From Anoxybacillus sp050480245 (lineage in GTDB: Bacteria; Bacillota; Bacilli; Bacillales; Anoxybacillaceae): DNA of 64,000 nt. Numbering within the stretch: the stretch's first letter is position 1; each line of letters starts with the position of its first letter. This document shows positions 22,989-32,028 of the stretch, one piece after another. The stretch lies in NCBI GenBank assembly GCA_050480245.1, contig JBCNEQ010000026.1; one strand, written 5' to 3'. The position numbers and the translations under genes are program-made. The notes beneath the pieces were generated by a model. The model worked only from the letters and a program-made list of their open reading frames with translations, searched no databases and was not told the DNA's origin.

Positions 22989-25841
22989 ATGGATCATATC
23001 GTCGTCAAAGGTGCACGAGCGCACAATTTAAAAAATATTGATGTCGTCATTCCGCGCAATAAGCTCGTTGTGCTTACCGGCTTATCGGGCTCGGGAAAAT
23101 CATCGCTTGCATTTGACACCATTTACGCGGAAGGGCAGCGGCGATATGTCGAATCGTTGTCGGCATACGCCCGTCAATTTTTAGGACAAATGGATAAACC
23201 AGATGTCGATTCGATTGAAGGGTTGTCACCTGCCATTTCAATCGATCAAAAAACGACAAGCCGCAACCCACGATCAACAGTCGGAACAGTGACGGAAATT
23301 TACGATTATTTGCGTTTACTGTTTGCACGCATCGGTCGCCCTGTTTGTCCAACACACGGCATCGAAATTACGTCGCAAACAATTGAACAAATGGTTGACC
23401 GCCTGATGCAATATCCAGAGCGGACGAAAATGCAAATTTTAGCTCCTATCGTCTCCGGACGAAAAGGAACGCACGTAAAAACGTTAGAGGAGATCAAAAA
23501 ACAAGGGTACGTGCGTGTGCGAGTTGACGGGGAATTGCGCGATGTATCTGAAGACATCGTACTTGAAAAAAATAAGAAGCATTCGATCGAAGTGGTCATC
23601 GACCGCATCATCATGAAAGAAGGTATTCAGTCGCGCCTGGCTGATTCGCTTGAAGCGGCGTTGAAGCTTGCGGACGGTAAAGTGCTCGTCGATGTCATCG
23701 GACAAGAAGAGTTGTTATTTAGTGAACATCACGCTTGCCCGTATTGTGGTTTTTCAATCGGTGAACTAGAGCCGCGCATCTTCTCGTTTAATAGCCCGTA
23801 CGGTGCGTGCCCGTCGTGTGACGGATTAGGTGCAAAGCTGGAAGTCGATCTTGATTTAGTCATTCCAAATAAAGAGCTGACGCTTCGTGAACATGCGCTT
23901 GCGCCATGGGAGCCGCAAAGTTCGCAATATTATCCGCAATTGTTAGAAACGGTATGTCGCCATTACGGCATTGATATGGATGTGCCTGTCAAACAGTTGC
24001 CAAAACAACAGCTCGATCTTTTATTGTATGGATCGAACGGTGAGAAAATATATTTTCGCTATGAAAACGACTTCGGTCATGTGCGCGAAACGTATGTGGA
24101 ATTTGAAGGTGTCGTGCGCAACGTTGAACGCCGCTATCGTGAAACGACGTCCGATTACGTCCGTGAACAAATGGAAAAATATATGACTGAACAGCCTTGT
24201 CCGACGTGTCATGGCAACCGATTGAAAAAAGAAAGTTTAGCGGTTTTCGTTGGTGGCAAACATATCGGTGAAGTGACGGCGATGTCGGTCAATGAAGCGC
24301 TCACGTTTTTTGAAACGCTTCAATTGACGGAAAAGGAACAAAAAATCGCTCATTTAATTTTGCGTGAAATTGTTGAGCGTCTCGGCTTTTTAAAAAATGT
24401 CGGGCTCGATTATTTAACGTTAAACCGCGCGGCAGGGACATTGTCAGGTGGAGAAGCGCAACGTATTCGATTAGCGACGCAAATCGGATCGCGGTTAACA
24501 GGTGTATTATACGTATTAGACGAACCGTCAATCGGACTTCATCAGCGCGATAACGATCGGTTAATTGCGACATTGCAAAACATGCGTGATTTAGGAAATA
24601 CGCTCATTGTCGTCGAGCACGATGAAGATACGATGCTTGCGGCAGATTATTTAATTGACATCGGACCGGGAGCAGGGGCGCACGGAGGAGAAGTCGTCGC
24701 TGCAGGTACACCTGAACAAGTGATGAACGATCCACATTCATTAACCGGTCAATATTTATCAGGGAAAAAGTTTATTCCGCTCCCAATTGAACGAAGAACG
24801 CCAGATGGCCGTTGGCTTGAAGTCGTTGGAGCTAGGGAAAACAATTTAAAAAACGTCGATGTTCGCATTCCTCTCGGGCTGTTTGTTGCGGTGACGGGGG
24901 TATCCGGTTCGGGAAAAAGTACGCTCATTAATGAAATTTTGCATAAAGCGTTAGCGCAAAAGTTACATCATGCAAAAGTAAAACCGGGAGAGCATACGGA
25001 CATTCGTGGCATTCACTATTTAGATAAAGTGATTGATATCGACCAGTCGCCAATCGGCCGAACACCGCGCTCCAATCCGGCGACATATACGGGCGTTTTT
25101 GATGATATTCGTGATTTATTTGCGACGACGAACGAAGCGAAAATGCGTGGATATCAAAAAGGACGGTTTAGTTTTAATGTGAAAGGCGGTCGCTGTGAAG
25201 CATGTCGCGGCGATGGGATTATTAAAATCGAAATGCACTTTTTGCCGGACGTATACGTGCCATGTGAAGTATGTCACGGTAAACGATATAATCGCGAAAC
25301 GTTGGAAGTGAAATATAAAGATAAAAATATCGCCGAAGTGCTCGATATGACAGTAGAAGAAGCGCTGACGTTTTTTGAAAACATCCCGAAAATTAAACGA
25401 AAGTTACAAACACTTTACGACGTCGGACTCGGCTATATGCAACTCGGACAACCAGCTACAACGCTTTCTGGTGGCGAGGCGCAGCGGGTGAAGTTGGCAT
25501 CTGAATTGCATCGTCGCTCAACAGGAAGAACGCTATACATTTTAGATGAGCCGACAACAGGTTTGCATGTGGATGATATTGCCCGTTTATTACATGTTCT
25601 GCAACGGCTTGTAGAACAAGGAGATACCGTGCTTGTCATCGAGCATAACTTAGACGTCATTAAAACGGCAGACTATATTATTGATCTTGGACCAGAAGGC
25701 GGCGATGGGGGTGGACAAATCGTTGCGGTAGGTACGCCAGAAGAAGTGGCGCAAGTTGAGCGATCGTATACCGGGAAGTATTTGCAGCCAATTTTGGCAC
25801 GCGATCGCGAACGCATGCGCCAACGTATACCGAGCGTATAA
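22989..25841 (+). CDS. uvrA: Excinuclease ABC subunit A
   Basis: A 950-residue tandem ABC ATPase that scans DNA for lesions and loads UvrB. Two Walker A motifs (GLSGSGKSS near 31 and GVSGSGKST near 640), two signatures (LSGGEAQRIRLA and LSGGEAQRVKLA) and zinc-binding cysteine clusters (CPYCGF with CPSCDG; CPTCHG; CEACRGDG with CEVCHG). Length is normal for the family. Second gene of the SOS-regulated uvrBA operon; a terminator follows. Confidence 0.98.
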   Translation: MDHIVVKGARAHNLKNIDVVIPRNKLVVLTGLSGSGKSSLAFDTIYAEGQRRYVESLSAYARQFLGQMDKPDVDSIEGLSPAISIDQKTTSRNPRSTVGTVTEIYDYLRLLFARIGRPVCPTHGIEITSQTIEQMVDRLMQYPERTKMQILAPIVSGRKGTHVKTLEEIKKQGYVRVRVDGELRDVSEDIVLEKNKKHSIEVVIDRIIMKEGIQSRLADSLEAALKLADGKVLVDVIGQEELLFSEHHACPYCGFSIGELEPRIFSFNSPYGACPSCDGLGAKLEVDLDLVIPNKELTLREHALAPWEPQSSQYYPQLLETVCRHYGIDMDVPVKQLPKQQLDLLLYGSNGEKIYFRYENDFGHVRETYVEFEGVVRNVERRYRETTSDYVREQMEKYMTEQPCPTCHGNRLKKESLAVFVGGKHIGEVTAMSVNEALTFFETLQLTEKEQKIAHLILREIVERLGFLKNVGLDYLTLNRAAGTLSGGEAQRIRLATQIGSRLTGVLYVLDEPSIGLHQRDNDRLIATLQNMRDLGNTLIVVEHDEDTMLAADYLIDIGPGAGAHGGEVVAAGTPEQVMNDPHSLTGQYLSGKKFIPLPIERRTPDGRWLEVVGARENNLKNVDVRIPLGLFVAVTGVSGSGKSTLINEILHKALAQKLHHAKVKPGEHTDIRGIHYLDKVIDIDQSPIGRTPRSNPATYTGVFDDIRDLFATTNEAKMRGYQKGRFSFNVKGGRCEACRGDGIIKIEMHFLPDVYVPCEVCHGKRYNRETLEVKYKDKNIAEVLDMTVEEALTFFENIPKIKRKLQTLYDVGLGYMQLGQPATTLSGGEAQRVKLASELHRRSTGRTLYILDEPTTGLHVDDIARLLHVLQRLVEQGDTVLVIEHNLDVIKTADYIIDLGPEGGDGGGQIVAVGTPEEVAQVERSYTGKYLQPILARDRERMRQRIPSV

Positions 25842-25858
25842 TGCGCTCGGCTTTTTTT
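25830..25858 (+). terminator. uvrBA terminator
   Basis: Stem ccgagcg (25830-25836) with cgctcgg (25844-25850), then c and a T7 run; it overlaps the end of uvrA. Confidence 0.9.
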
Positions 25859-25862
25859 ATAC

Positions 25863-25887
25863 GAAACTTTCCTTTCCGACAATCGTA
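25863..25887 (+). promoter_or_regulatory. SigW-type (ECF) promoter of the yvlCD operon
   Basis: GAAAC (25863-25867) followed after exactly 16 bp by CGTA (25884-25887) matches the SigW consensus TGAAAC-N16-CGTA in all but the first base. In B. subtilis the yvl operon belongs to the SigW envelope-stress regulon. Confidence 0.7.
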
Positions 25888-25919
25888 TGTATAAGTAAAG
25901 AAAAAGGGAGATGATGCGA

Positions 25920-26249
25920 ATGGAAGGAAATAAATTGCTTGCGGCGTTATGTTATTTCAGCGTATTTTTTGCCCCGTTTTTATTTCCAATCATCGTTTAT
26001 TTTGTCACGAAACATGAACGAGTGAAAGAACATGCGAAAAAATCATTTTTGTCCCATCTCATCCCTATTGCAATTGTGGTTGCTACGGGTGGACTGTTTA
26101 TGATTTTCGCTATCGCAGGAGTAGACGGATGGATCGGTCTTCCGTTTATCGGCATTGTGATCGGTGGCATTGTACATGTTGTCGTTATTGTTTGGAATAT
26201 TATTAAAGGAGTTCAAGTGTTACAACAATCGGGAGGGATGTACGAATGA
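25920..26249 (+). CDS. DUF4870 small membrane protein
   Basis: A 109-residue protein with three hydrophobic segments (LLAALCYFSVFFAPFLFPIIVYFV; IPIAIVVATGGLFMIFAI; IGLPFIGIVIGGIVHVVVIVWNII) and a charged loop KHERVKEHAKKSF; this is the DUF4870 pattern. It replaces the first genes of the B. subtilis yvlABCD operon. Start at ATG 25920 because the ribosome binding site agggag (25905-25910) touches the upstream ATGs (25911, 25914). It overlaps yvlC by 4 bp. Role presumably in envelope-stress response through SigW (inference). Confidence 0.8.
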   Translation: MEGNKLLAALCYFSVFFAPFLFPIIVYFVTKHERVKEHAKKSFLSHLIPIAIVVATGGLFMIFAIAGVDGWIGLPFIGIVIGGIVHVVVIVWNIIKGVQVLQQSGGMYE

Positions 26250-26443
26250 AAAAGCTTGTAAGGCTTCGTCATGATCGCATGATTGCAGGTGTGTTAAGCG
26301 GATTAGCCGCTTACATGAATATGGACGCTACGGTTGTACGTTTATTGTTTGTCGCGCTATTGTTAATTACCGGCATTATGCCGTTTGTGCTTTTATACGC
26401 GCTTGCGGTACTTATTATTCCAAGTGAGGAGAACGTCATATGA
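26246..26443 (+). CDS. yvlC: PspC-domain protein YvlC
   Basis: A 65-residue protein: basic N-terminus with KLVRLRHDRMIAGVLSGLAAYM and a hydrophobic segment (VRLLFVALLLITGIMPFVLLYALAVLIIP), the classical PspC fold of phage-shock type envelope-stress proteins. Overlaps both neighbours by 4 bp (ATGA), indicating tight translational coupling in the SigW-type operon. Confidence 0.92.
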   Translation: MKKLVRLRHDRMIAGVLSGLAAYMNMDATVVRLLFVALLLITGIMPFVLLYALAVLIIPSEENVI

Positions 26444-26784
26444 GATGGCTAGTACGTATAGTTATCAACGCCGTTTTATTATTAGCGCTAGCTGGATATT
26501 TTGACTCCATTTATTTATCAAGCGTTTGGGCAGCGCTCGTTGCAAGTATTCTTTTGTCTTTTCTCAATACGTTCGTTCGCCCGTTACTTATTTTACTGAC
26601 ACTCCCTGTGACTGTATTGACGTTTGGGCTGTTTTTGTTCGTCATTAACGCAATCATACTGGCAATGACGGCATGGGTCATGGGCAGTTCGTTTGACATT
26701 GGCGGCTTTAGCAACGCGTTATTTGCATCGCTTGTGATCTCACTTTTTCATTTACTCATCGAGTCAGTACGAAAAGAAAAGTAA
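26440..26784 (+). CDS. yvlD: Phage-holin-4-superfamily membrane protein YvlD
   Basis: A 114-residue protein with four hydrophobic segments and the family motif SFLNTFVRPLLILLTLPVTVLTFGLF. YvlD-type proteins have no established biochemical function; in B. subtilis they are part of the SigW regulon. Last gene of the operon, followed by a terminator. Confidence 0.9.
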   Translation: MRWLVRIVINAVLLLALAGYFDSIYLSSVWAALVASILLSFLNTFVRPLLILLTLPVTVLTFGLFLFVINAIILAMTAWVMGSSFDIGGFSNALFASLVISLFHLLIESVRKEK

Positions 26785-26817
26785 AACGTTCCGCTTCGTG
26801 CGTGAACGTTTTTATTT
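26784..26817 (+). terminator. yvl operon terminator
   Basis: Stem aaacgttc (26784-26791) with gaacgttt (26804-26811), inner cgc/gcg pairing, T-rich tail. Confidence 0.85.
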
Positions 26818-26858
26818 TGACAGGAAAGTGTTACAATGAGAAAAAAGGAGGGGTTCAT

Positions 26859-27794
26859 GTGCCAAAAGTACGGACAAAAGATTTAATTGATGAGTTTCAA
26901 TTTGAACTTGTAAGCGGGGCAGAGGGGATTCATCGCCCGATTACAACGAGTGATTTATCCCGTCCGGGCATTGAAATGGCCGGTTATTTTGCATATTATC
27001 CTGCTGAGCGCATACAGTTGCTTGGTGTGACTGAACTATCTTTTTTCGAACGATTAACGCCTGTAGAAAAACGGTTGCGTATGGAAAAGTTATGTACAGA
27101 TATTACACCAGCCATTATCGTTTCACGTGGACTAGATGTACCAAAGGAGCTTATCGAAGCATCGGAAAAAAGAAAAGTGCCTGTCATGCGTTCAACGATG
27201 AAAACGACGCGATTGGCTAGCCGCCTGACAAACTATTTAGAAAGTAAACTCGCACCGACGACAGCTGTGCACGGTGTGCTCGTTGATGTGTACGGTGTTG
27301 GTGTACTTATTACAGGAAAAAGTGGTGTTGGAAAAAGCGAGACGGCGCTTGAGCTTGTGAAGCGCGGACATCGTCTTGTTGCAGATGATTGTGTCGAAAT
27401 TCGCCAAGAGGATGAAAATTTGCTTATTGGTAGCGCACCAGAGCTCATTGAACATTTGCTTGAAATTCGTGGGCTCGGCATTATTAACGTCATGACGTTA
27501 TTTGGGGCAGGGGCGGTGCGTCCACATAAGCGTATTTCGCTTGTCATTGATTTAGAGTCATGGGATTCAAACAAACAGTACGATCGTCTCGGTTTGGAAG
27601 AAGAAAAGGTAAAAATTATTGATACGGAGGTGACGAAATTGACGATTCCTGTTCGTCCAGGGCGAAATTTAGCGGTCATTATCGAAGTTGCAGCGATGAA
27701 TTTCCGCTTAAAGCGCATGGGTGTCAATGCAGCAGAAGAATTTTCTGAGCGGTTGGCGGATGCGATTGGCGATGCGGAGCACGATTATGAATGA
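26859..27794 (+). CDS. hprK: HPr(Ser) kinase/phosphorylase
   Basis: A 311-residue hexameric enzyme that phosphorylates or dephosphorylates Ser46 of HPr and Crh according to glycolytic state, driving CcpA-dependent catabolite repression. N-terminal domain (about 1-130), then Walker A GKSGVGKSETALEL (about 152-165), and the signature EIRGLGIINVMTLFGAGAV. Its substrate Crh is encoded later in this window. GTG start 26859 (VPKVRTKDLIDEF) behind aaggagggg; the in-frame ATG at 26802 lies in the preceding terminator. First gene of hprK-lgt-yvoD-ppaX-yvoF. Confidence 0.97.
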   Translation: MPKVRTKDLIDEFQFELVSGAEGIHRPITTSDLSRPGIEMAGYFAYYPAERIQLLGVTELSFFERLTPVEKRLRMEKLCTDITPAIIVSRGLDVPKELIEASEKRKVPVMRSTMKTTRLASRLTNYLESKLAPTTAVHGVLVDVYGVGVLITGKSGVGKSETALELVKRGHRLVADDCVEIRQEDENLLIGSAPELIEHLLEIRGLGIINVMTLFGAGAVRPHKRISLVIDLESWDSNKQYDRLGLEEEKVKIIDTEVTKLTIPVRPGRNLAVIIEVAAMNFRLKRMGVNAAEEFSERLADAIGDAEHDYE

Positions 27795-27808
27795 AAGGAT
27801 GAGTGTTG

Positions 27809-28618
27809 ATGCTGTTGCATATTGAACCGCTTGATCGCGTTTTTCTTCAACTCGGACCAATTACAATTTATTGGTACGGTGTCATTATTGCGACAGGCGT
27901 CTTGCTTGGTCTTTGGCTCGCGACACGAGAAGGCGAGCGGTTAGGGATACGAAAAGAAACATTTGTTGATCTTGTGTTAATTGCTGTGCCGATTGCGATT
28001 GTATGTGCACGGGCGTATTACGTTATTTTTCAATGGGACTATTATTCGCAACATATAAGCGAAATTCCACAAATTTGGCATGGTGGTTTGGCGATTCATG
28101 GCGGTTTAATTGGTGCTATTGTGACAGGTGTCATTTTTTCCAAAAGACGCCAATTGTCGTTTTGGAAACTAGCCGATATTGCAGCACCAAGCATTATTTT
28201 AGGGCAGGCGATTGGACGTTGGGGCAATTTTATGAATCAAGAAGCGCACGGGGGACCTGTATCACGAGCATTTTTAGAAAGTTTGCATTTGCCGGATTGG
28301 ATCATTAATCAAATGTACATACAAGGACAATATTATCATCCGACGTTTTTATATGAATCACTATGGAACATACTCGGTTTTCTCGTTTTACTTGCGCTTC
28401 GGAGACGAAATTTACGAAGAGGGGAATTATTTCTCACGTACATCATTTGGTATTCGATCGGGCGCTTTTTTATTGAGGGATTGCGGACAGACAGTTTAAT
28501 GTTAACAGAAACGATTCGTATGGCTCAGTTCATTTCGCTTTTGCTTATTGTGTTTGCGGTCATGATGATCGTTGTGCGTCGCATGCGCGGTTTAGCGAAT
28601 GAGCGGTACAACGATTAA
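27809..28618 (+). CDS. lgt: Prolipoprotein diacylglyceryl transferase
   Basis: A 269-residue, seven-transmembrane enzyme that transfers diacylglycerol from phosphatidylglycerol to the lipobox cysteine of prolipoproteins, such as the cytochrome c551 encoded at 13917. The Lgt signature GRWGNFMNQEAHGG and the HGGLAIHGG motif are present. Start at ATG 27809 because the ribosome binding site aaaggatg is too close to the GTG at 27803. Confidence 0.96.
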   Translation: MLLHIEPLDRVFLQLGPITIYWYGVIIATGVLLGLWLATREGERLGIRKETFVDLVLIAVPIAIVCARAYYVIFQWDYYSQHISEIPQIWHGGLAIHGGLIGAIVTGVIFSKRRQLSFWKLADIAAPSIILGQAIGRWGNFMNQEAHGGPVSRAFLESLHLPDWIINQMYIQGQYYHPTFLYESLWNILGFLVLLALRRRNLRRGELFLTYIIWYSIGRFFIEGLRTDSLMLTETIRMAQFISLLLIVFAVMMIVVRRMRGLANERYND

Positions 28619-28637
28619 ATGAAAGGGGAGGGGCAGC

Positions 28638-29573
28638 GTGCTTCAAAGAGGTTTGTTTGTTGGATTGAAAACGACATGGACGCTTGGAAAAGTTATTTTT
28701 CCGATTACGGTCATTGTGACGCTTTTACAATACTCCCCCGTTTTGCCGTGGGTGACAAATGTTTTAACGCCGATGATGCGGTGGATTGGTTTACCGGGAG
28801 ATGCCGCACTCGTTTTAGTGCTCGGCAACTTTTTAAATTTATATGCCGGCATTGGTGCGATGCTGACAATGGACTTAACGGTGAAAGAAGCGTTTATTTT
28901 AGCGGTCATGTTGTCGTTTTCACACAATATGCTTGTTGAATCTGCGGTTGCTGCACAAGTAGGTGTTCGCGTTTGGTGGATGGTTGCCGTCCGTGTGGGT
29001 TTAGCGTTCGTTTCCGCATGGCTCATTCACATTTTGTGGAATGGCGGAGAACAAATGGCGAAATACGGATTTGTACCGCAATCTTCAACAACGCCGCATA
29101 CGTGGGGAGAAATCGTTTGGACAGGGATCGAAAAGGCGATATATGGTATTGGGCAGTTAGCGCTCATTATTATTCCGCTTATGATCGCGATTCAAGTGTT
29201 AAAAGAATTAAAGTGGCTTGATACGTTTTCGAAGTGGTTATCGCCATTTGCTCGCTTGCTTGGCATTCGTGAAAACGCCTCGCTTACGATGGCGGCTGGC
29301 TTATTGTTCGGGCTCGCTTACGGTGCGGGCGTCATGATTCAAGCTGTGAAAGAAGACGGGGTGTCGAAAAAAGATTTAACGTTGACGTTTTTATTTTTAG
29401 TTGCGTGTCATGCGGTGGTAGAAGATACGTTATTGTTCGTGCCGCTCGGCATTCCGGTGTGGCCGTTGCTTGTCATTCGGCTTGTCACCGCTGTTTTACT
29501 GACCGTTGCATTAAGCTTTATTTGGAATCGGGTCGAACATCGGAAAAGAAAGGAAGCAACGTATGAATATTAA
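28638..29573 (+). CDS. yvoD: Nucleoside-recognition (Gate) domain membrane protein YvoD
   Basis: A 311-residue polytopic protein (about eight hydrophobic segments) with two related halves, each carrying gate-domain motifs (LGNFLNLYAGIGAML and GLLFGLAYGAGVMI). Homologues are annotated as nucleoside recognition or spore-maturation-like proteins; substrate unknown. GTG start behind aggggagggg. Position between lgt and ppaX matches B. subtilis yvoD. Its end overlaps the ppaX start by 11 bp. Confidence 0.88.
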   Translation: MLQRGLFVGLKTTWTLGKVIFPITVIVTLLQYSPVLPWVTNVLTPMMRWIGLPGDAALVLVLGNFLNLYAGIGAMLTMDLTVKEAFILAVMLSFSHNMLVESAVAAQVGVRVWWMVAVRVGLAFVSAWLIHILWNGGEQMAKYGFVPQSSTTPHTWGEIVWTGIEKAIYGIGQLALIIIPLMIAIQVLKELKWLDTFSKWLSPFARLLGIRENASLTMAAGLLFGLAYGAGVMIQAVKEDGVSKKDLTLTFLFLVACHAVVEDTLLFVPLGIPVWPLLVIRLVTAVLLTVALSFIWNRVEHRKRKEATYEY

Positions 29574-30210
29574 CACCATTTTATTTGACTTAGACGGAAC
29601 GCTTATTAATACGAACGATTTAATTATTGAATCGTTTTTGCATACGCTCAATCATTATTATCCAAATCAATATACGCGCGAAGATGTGCTCGCCTTTATT
29701 GGCCCGCCGCTACGGGATACGTTTGAAGCCATCGATCCAAATCGGGTCGACGAGATGATTGAAACGTATCGAGCGTTTAACCATGCGCATCATGATGCAT
29801 TAGTGAAAGAATATGAAACGGTGTATGACACCGTACAAACGCTACATGAAAAAGGTTTTAAACTCGGCATTGTGACAACGAAAATTCGCCATACTGTCAA
29901 TATGGGATTGAAGTTAACAAAGTTAGATTCGTTTTTCCAATGCATCATTACGCTCGATGACGTCGAACATGCAAAACCGCACCCTGAGCCGATTGAAAAA
30001 GCGCTCGCTTGTTTACAAGCGAAGCCAGAAGAGACGTTAATGGTTGGCGATAACCATCATGACATTTTAGCAGGGAAACACGCGGGAACAAAAACAGCGG
30101 GAGTTGCCTGGACGATTAAAGGGCGCGAACATTTAGCGAAATACGAACCTGATTTTATGCTTGAAAAAATGAGCGATTTGTTAAGCATTTTAGGGGTGAC
30201 GCCGCATTGA
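29563..30210 (+). CDS. ppaX: Pyrophosphatase PpaX (HAD superfamily)
   Basis: A 215-residue HAD hydrolase with motif I DLDGTLINTN, motif II VTTK and motif III/IV KPHPEP then VGDNHHDILAGKHAG. PpaX hydrolyses the pyrophosphate produced when HprK dephosphorylates Ser-P-HPr phosphorolytically, which explains its position in the hprK operon. The yvoF start overlaps its stop codon. Confidence 0.95.
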   Translation: MNINTILFDLDGTLINTNDLIIESFLHTLNHYYPNQYTREDVLAFIGPPLRDTFEAIDPNRVDEMIETYRAFNHAHHDALVKEYETVYDTVQTLHEKGFKLGIVTTKIRHTVNMGLKLTKLDSFFQCIITLDDVEHAKPHPEPIEKALACLQAKPEETLMVGDNHHDILAGKHAGTKTAGVAWTIKGREHLAKYEPDFMLEKMSDLLSILGVTPH

Positions 30211-30695
30211 GAAAAACCGAACGCCATGTTGTTGAAGGAACGAACTCCTTATGGCAAGTATATCGAACCGTTTCTTTTTGGAAAGTATTGAAAAATGTCA
30301 TCGTCATTTTGATCGGGCGCTATACGCCGTTTTTCCCGCTGAAAAACTGGTTATATCGCACGTTTTTGCGCATGGACATTGGTGAACATACGGCGTTAGC
30401 GTTTATGGTGATGCCAGATATTTTGTTTCCAGAGAAAATTCGCATTGGCAGCAACACGATTATTGGCTACAATACGACGATTTTAGCGCATGAATATTTA
30501 GTAAATGAGTATCGGCTTGGAGATGTCATTATCGGCAATGAAGTAATGATCGGAGCAAATACAACCATTTTGCCGGGTGTGACGATCGGGGATCGTGCCG
30601 TTGTTTCCGCAGGCACGCTTGTGCATCGCGATGTACCAGCTGGTGCATTTGTTGGCGGAAATCCGATGCAAATCATTCGTCTTAGCGAACGCTAA
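30207..30695 (+). CDS. yvoF: Left-handed beta-helix acyltransferase YvoF
   Basis: A 162-residue protein with hexapeptide repeats typical of LbetaH acetyltransferases (RIGSNTIIGYNTTI, VIIGNEVMIGANTTILPGVTIGDRAVV, then VPAGAFVGGNP). Substrate unknown; it resembles the maltose/galactoside O-acetyltransferase group. TTG start (30207) overlaps the ppaX stop and gives translational coupling; no other start is available nearby. Confidence 0.88.
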   Translation: MRKTERHVVEGTNSLWQVYRTVSFWKVLKNVIVILIGRYTPFFPLKNWLYRTFLRMDIGEHTALAFMVMPDILFPEKIRIGSNTIIGYNTTILAHEYLVNEYRLGDVIIGNEVMIGANTTILPGVTIGDRAVVSAGTLVHRDVPAGAFVGGNPMQIIRLSER

Positions 30696-30709
30696 GGCGT
30701 TTTTTTTTT
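30681..30709 (+). terminator. hprK operon terminator
   Basis: Stem cttagc (30681-30686) with gctaag (30691-30696), or alternatively aacgc with gcgtt, followed by T9. Confidence 0.85.
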
Positions 30710-30755
30710 GAATAAACAAAGGAATCAAGTCAAAAAAAATCGAATGAGTTTGTAG

Positions 30756-30784
30756 TTGACGAAACGAAAAACGAGGAGTAAACT
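30756..30784 (+). promoter_or_regulatory. Likely promoter of the histidine operon
   Basis: TTGACG (30756-30761) and TAAACT (30779-30784) with a 17-bp spacer, 66 bp before hisZ. No T-box leader features were seen. Confidence 0.55.
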
Positions 30785-30805
30785 ACAAATAACAAACTTT
30801 ACTTT

Positions 30806-30819
30806 GCTAATATATTAGC
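30806..30819. promoter_or_regulatory. Perfect 14-bp palindrome downstream of the his promoter, candidate operator
   Basis: gctaata followed by tattagc, centred about 29 bp after the -10 element, in the transcribed leader. Its location suits a repressor site for the his operon, but the cognate regulator cannot be named from the sequence. Confidence 0.45.
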
Positions 30820-30849
30820 GAACTAAAGCGAAAGAAGGACGGGACAAAA

Positions 30850-32028
30850 ATGAGAGTATTTATGTTTGAAAAGCCGCTCGGCATGCGGGATACGCTGCCA
30901 GATGTATATAAAACAAAACGTGCATTGCGGGAAGCAATGATGGCAGAAATCGAAACATGGGGATATTCGTTTATTGAAACACCGACGTTAGAATATGACG
31001 AAACGGTTGGTGCCGCATCGGCGATTTTAGATCAGCAGCTATTTAAGTTGCTTGATCGGGAGGGGCATACGCTCGTGTTGCGTCCAGATATGACTGCTCC
31101 CATTGCTCGCCTAGCAGCATCGAAATTATACAAGGAAGGGTGTCCGCTTCGTTTAGCGTATGCGGCGAATGTGTTTCGTGCTCAGCAGCGTGAAGGAGGA
31201 AGACCGGCAGAGTTTGAGCAAGTGGGAGTGGAATACGTTGGCGACGGCACGATGTATGCTGATGCAGAAGTGATTAGTTTAATGATTTTTGCTTTAAAGC
31301 GGGCAGGATTGCGCGATTTTACTGTGACGATCGGGCATATTGGCTATGTTGATGCGTTATTTTTCGATATTTTGCGTCACGAACAACGCGTAGAAACGTT
31401 GCGTCGCTTTTTATATGAAAAAAATTACGTCGGCTATCGGGAACACGTCAAATCGTTGCCGCTCTCCTCGATTGACCGTGATCGCCTTTTACGTCTTTTA
31501 ACGTTAAGAGGGAGAGAGGAAGTCGTTGCGGAGGCAAAAGCATCCGCGACAACAGAAGCGGAGCGACGGGCGCTTGATGAATTAGAACAGTTATGGATGC
31601 ATGTTAAACAATATGGAGTTATCGATATGGTAAAAATGGATATGAGCTTAGTGAGCCATATGAGTTACTATACCGGCGTCCTGTTTGAAGTGTACGCGAA
31701 AAACGTTGGGTTTTTACTTGGGAACGGCGGACGATATGATGAATTGTTGGCGAAATTTCACCGCTCCTCGCCTGCGACGGGGTTTAGCGTCCGTTTAGAT
31801 CGCTTAATGGAAGCGCTTGGCGAGCAACGGAACGATGAAAAAACGACGTGTATTATTTTTAGTCAAGAACGTTTTGCGGAGGCGTATGCGAAAGCAGCAG
31901 AAATGAGACGAAAAGGGGAAAAAGTTGTATTGCAACAAGTTGCAGGTATTCAGGATATGGATCAATTTACTGCATCATTTGACGATGTAGTGTACGTATT
32001 AGGGAAACGCGGAAAGGATGAACGATGA
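30850..32028 (+). CDS. hisZ: ATP phosphoribosyltransferase regulatory subunit HisZ
   Basis: A 392-residue paralogue of histidyl-tRNA synthetase lacking aminoacylation; it binds the short-form HisG and is needed for its activity and histidine feedback. HisRS-like motifs: MRDTLPDVY, LVLRPDMTAPIARL (motif 2 region), VYAKNVGFLLGNGGRYD (motif 3 region). Starts the eight-gene his operon. An alternative ATG lies at 30862. Confidence 0.95.
   Translation: MRVFMFEKPLGMRDTLPDVYKTKRALREAMMAEIETWGYSFIETPTLEYDETVGAASAILDQQLFKLLDREGHTLVLRPDMTAPIARLAASKLYKEGCPLRLAYAANVFRAQQREGGRPAEFEQVGVEYVGDGTMYADAEVISLMIFALKRAGLRDFTVTIGHIGYVDALFFDILRHEQRVETLRRFLYEKNYVGYREHVKSLPLSSIDRDRLLRLLTLRGREEVVAEAKASATTEAERRALDELEQLWMHVKQYGVIDMVKMDMSLVSHMSYYTGVLFEVYAKNVGFLLGNGGRYDELLAKFHRSSPATGFSVRLDRLMEALGEQRNDEKTTCIIFSQERFAEAYAKAAEMRRKGEKVVLQQVAGIQDMDQFTASFDDVVYVLGKRGKDER

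Noticed and set aside
26817..26837. TTGACA followed by TACAAT as the hprK promoter
   Set aside because: The spacing is only 9 bp, far from 17, so they cannot form one promoter; TTGACA also sits at the end of the preceding terminator.
30696..30849. T-box riboswitch before the his operon
   Set aside because: The 150-bp leader lacks the AGGGUGGNACCGCG-type T-box and a specifier stem; only a short palindrome is present.
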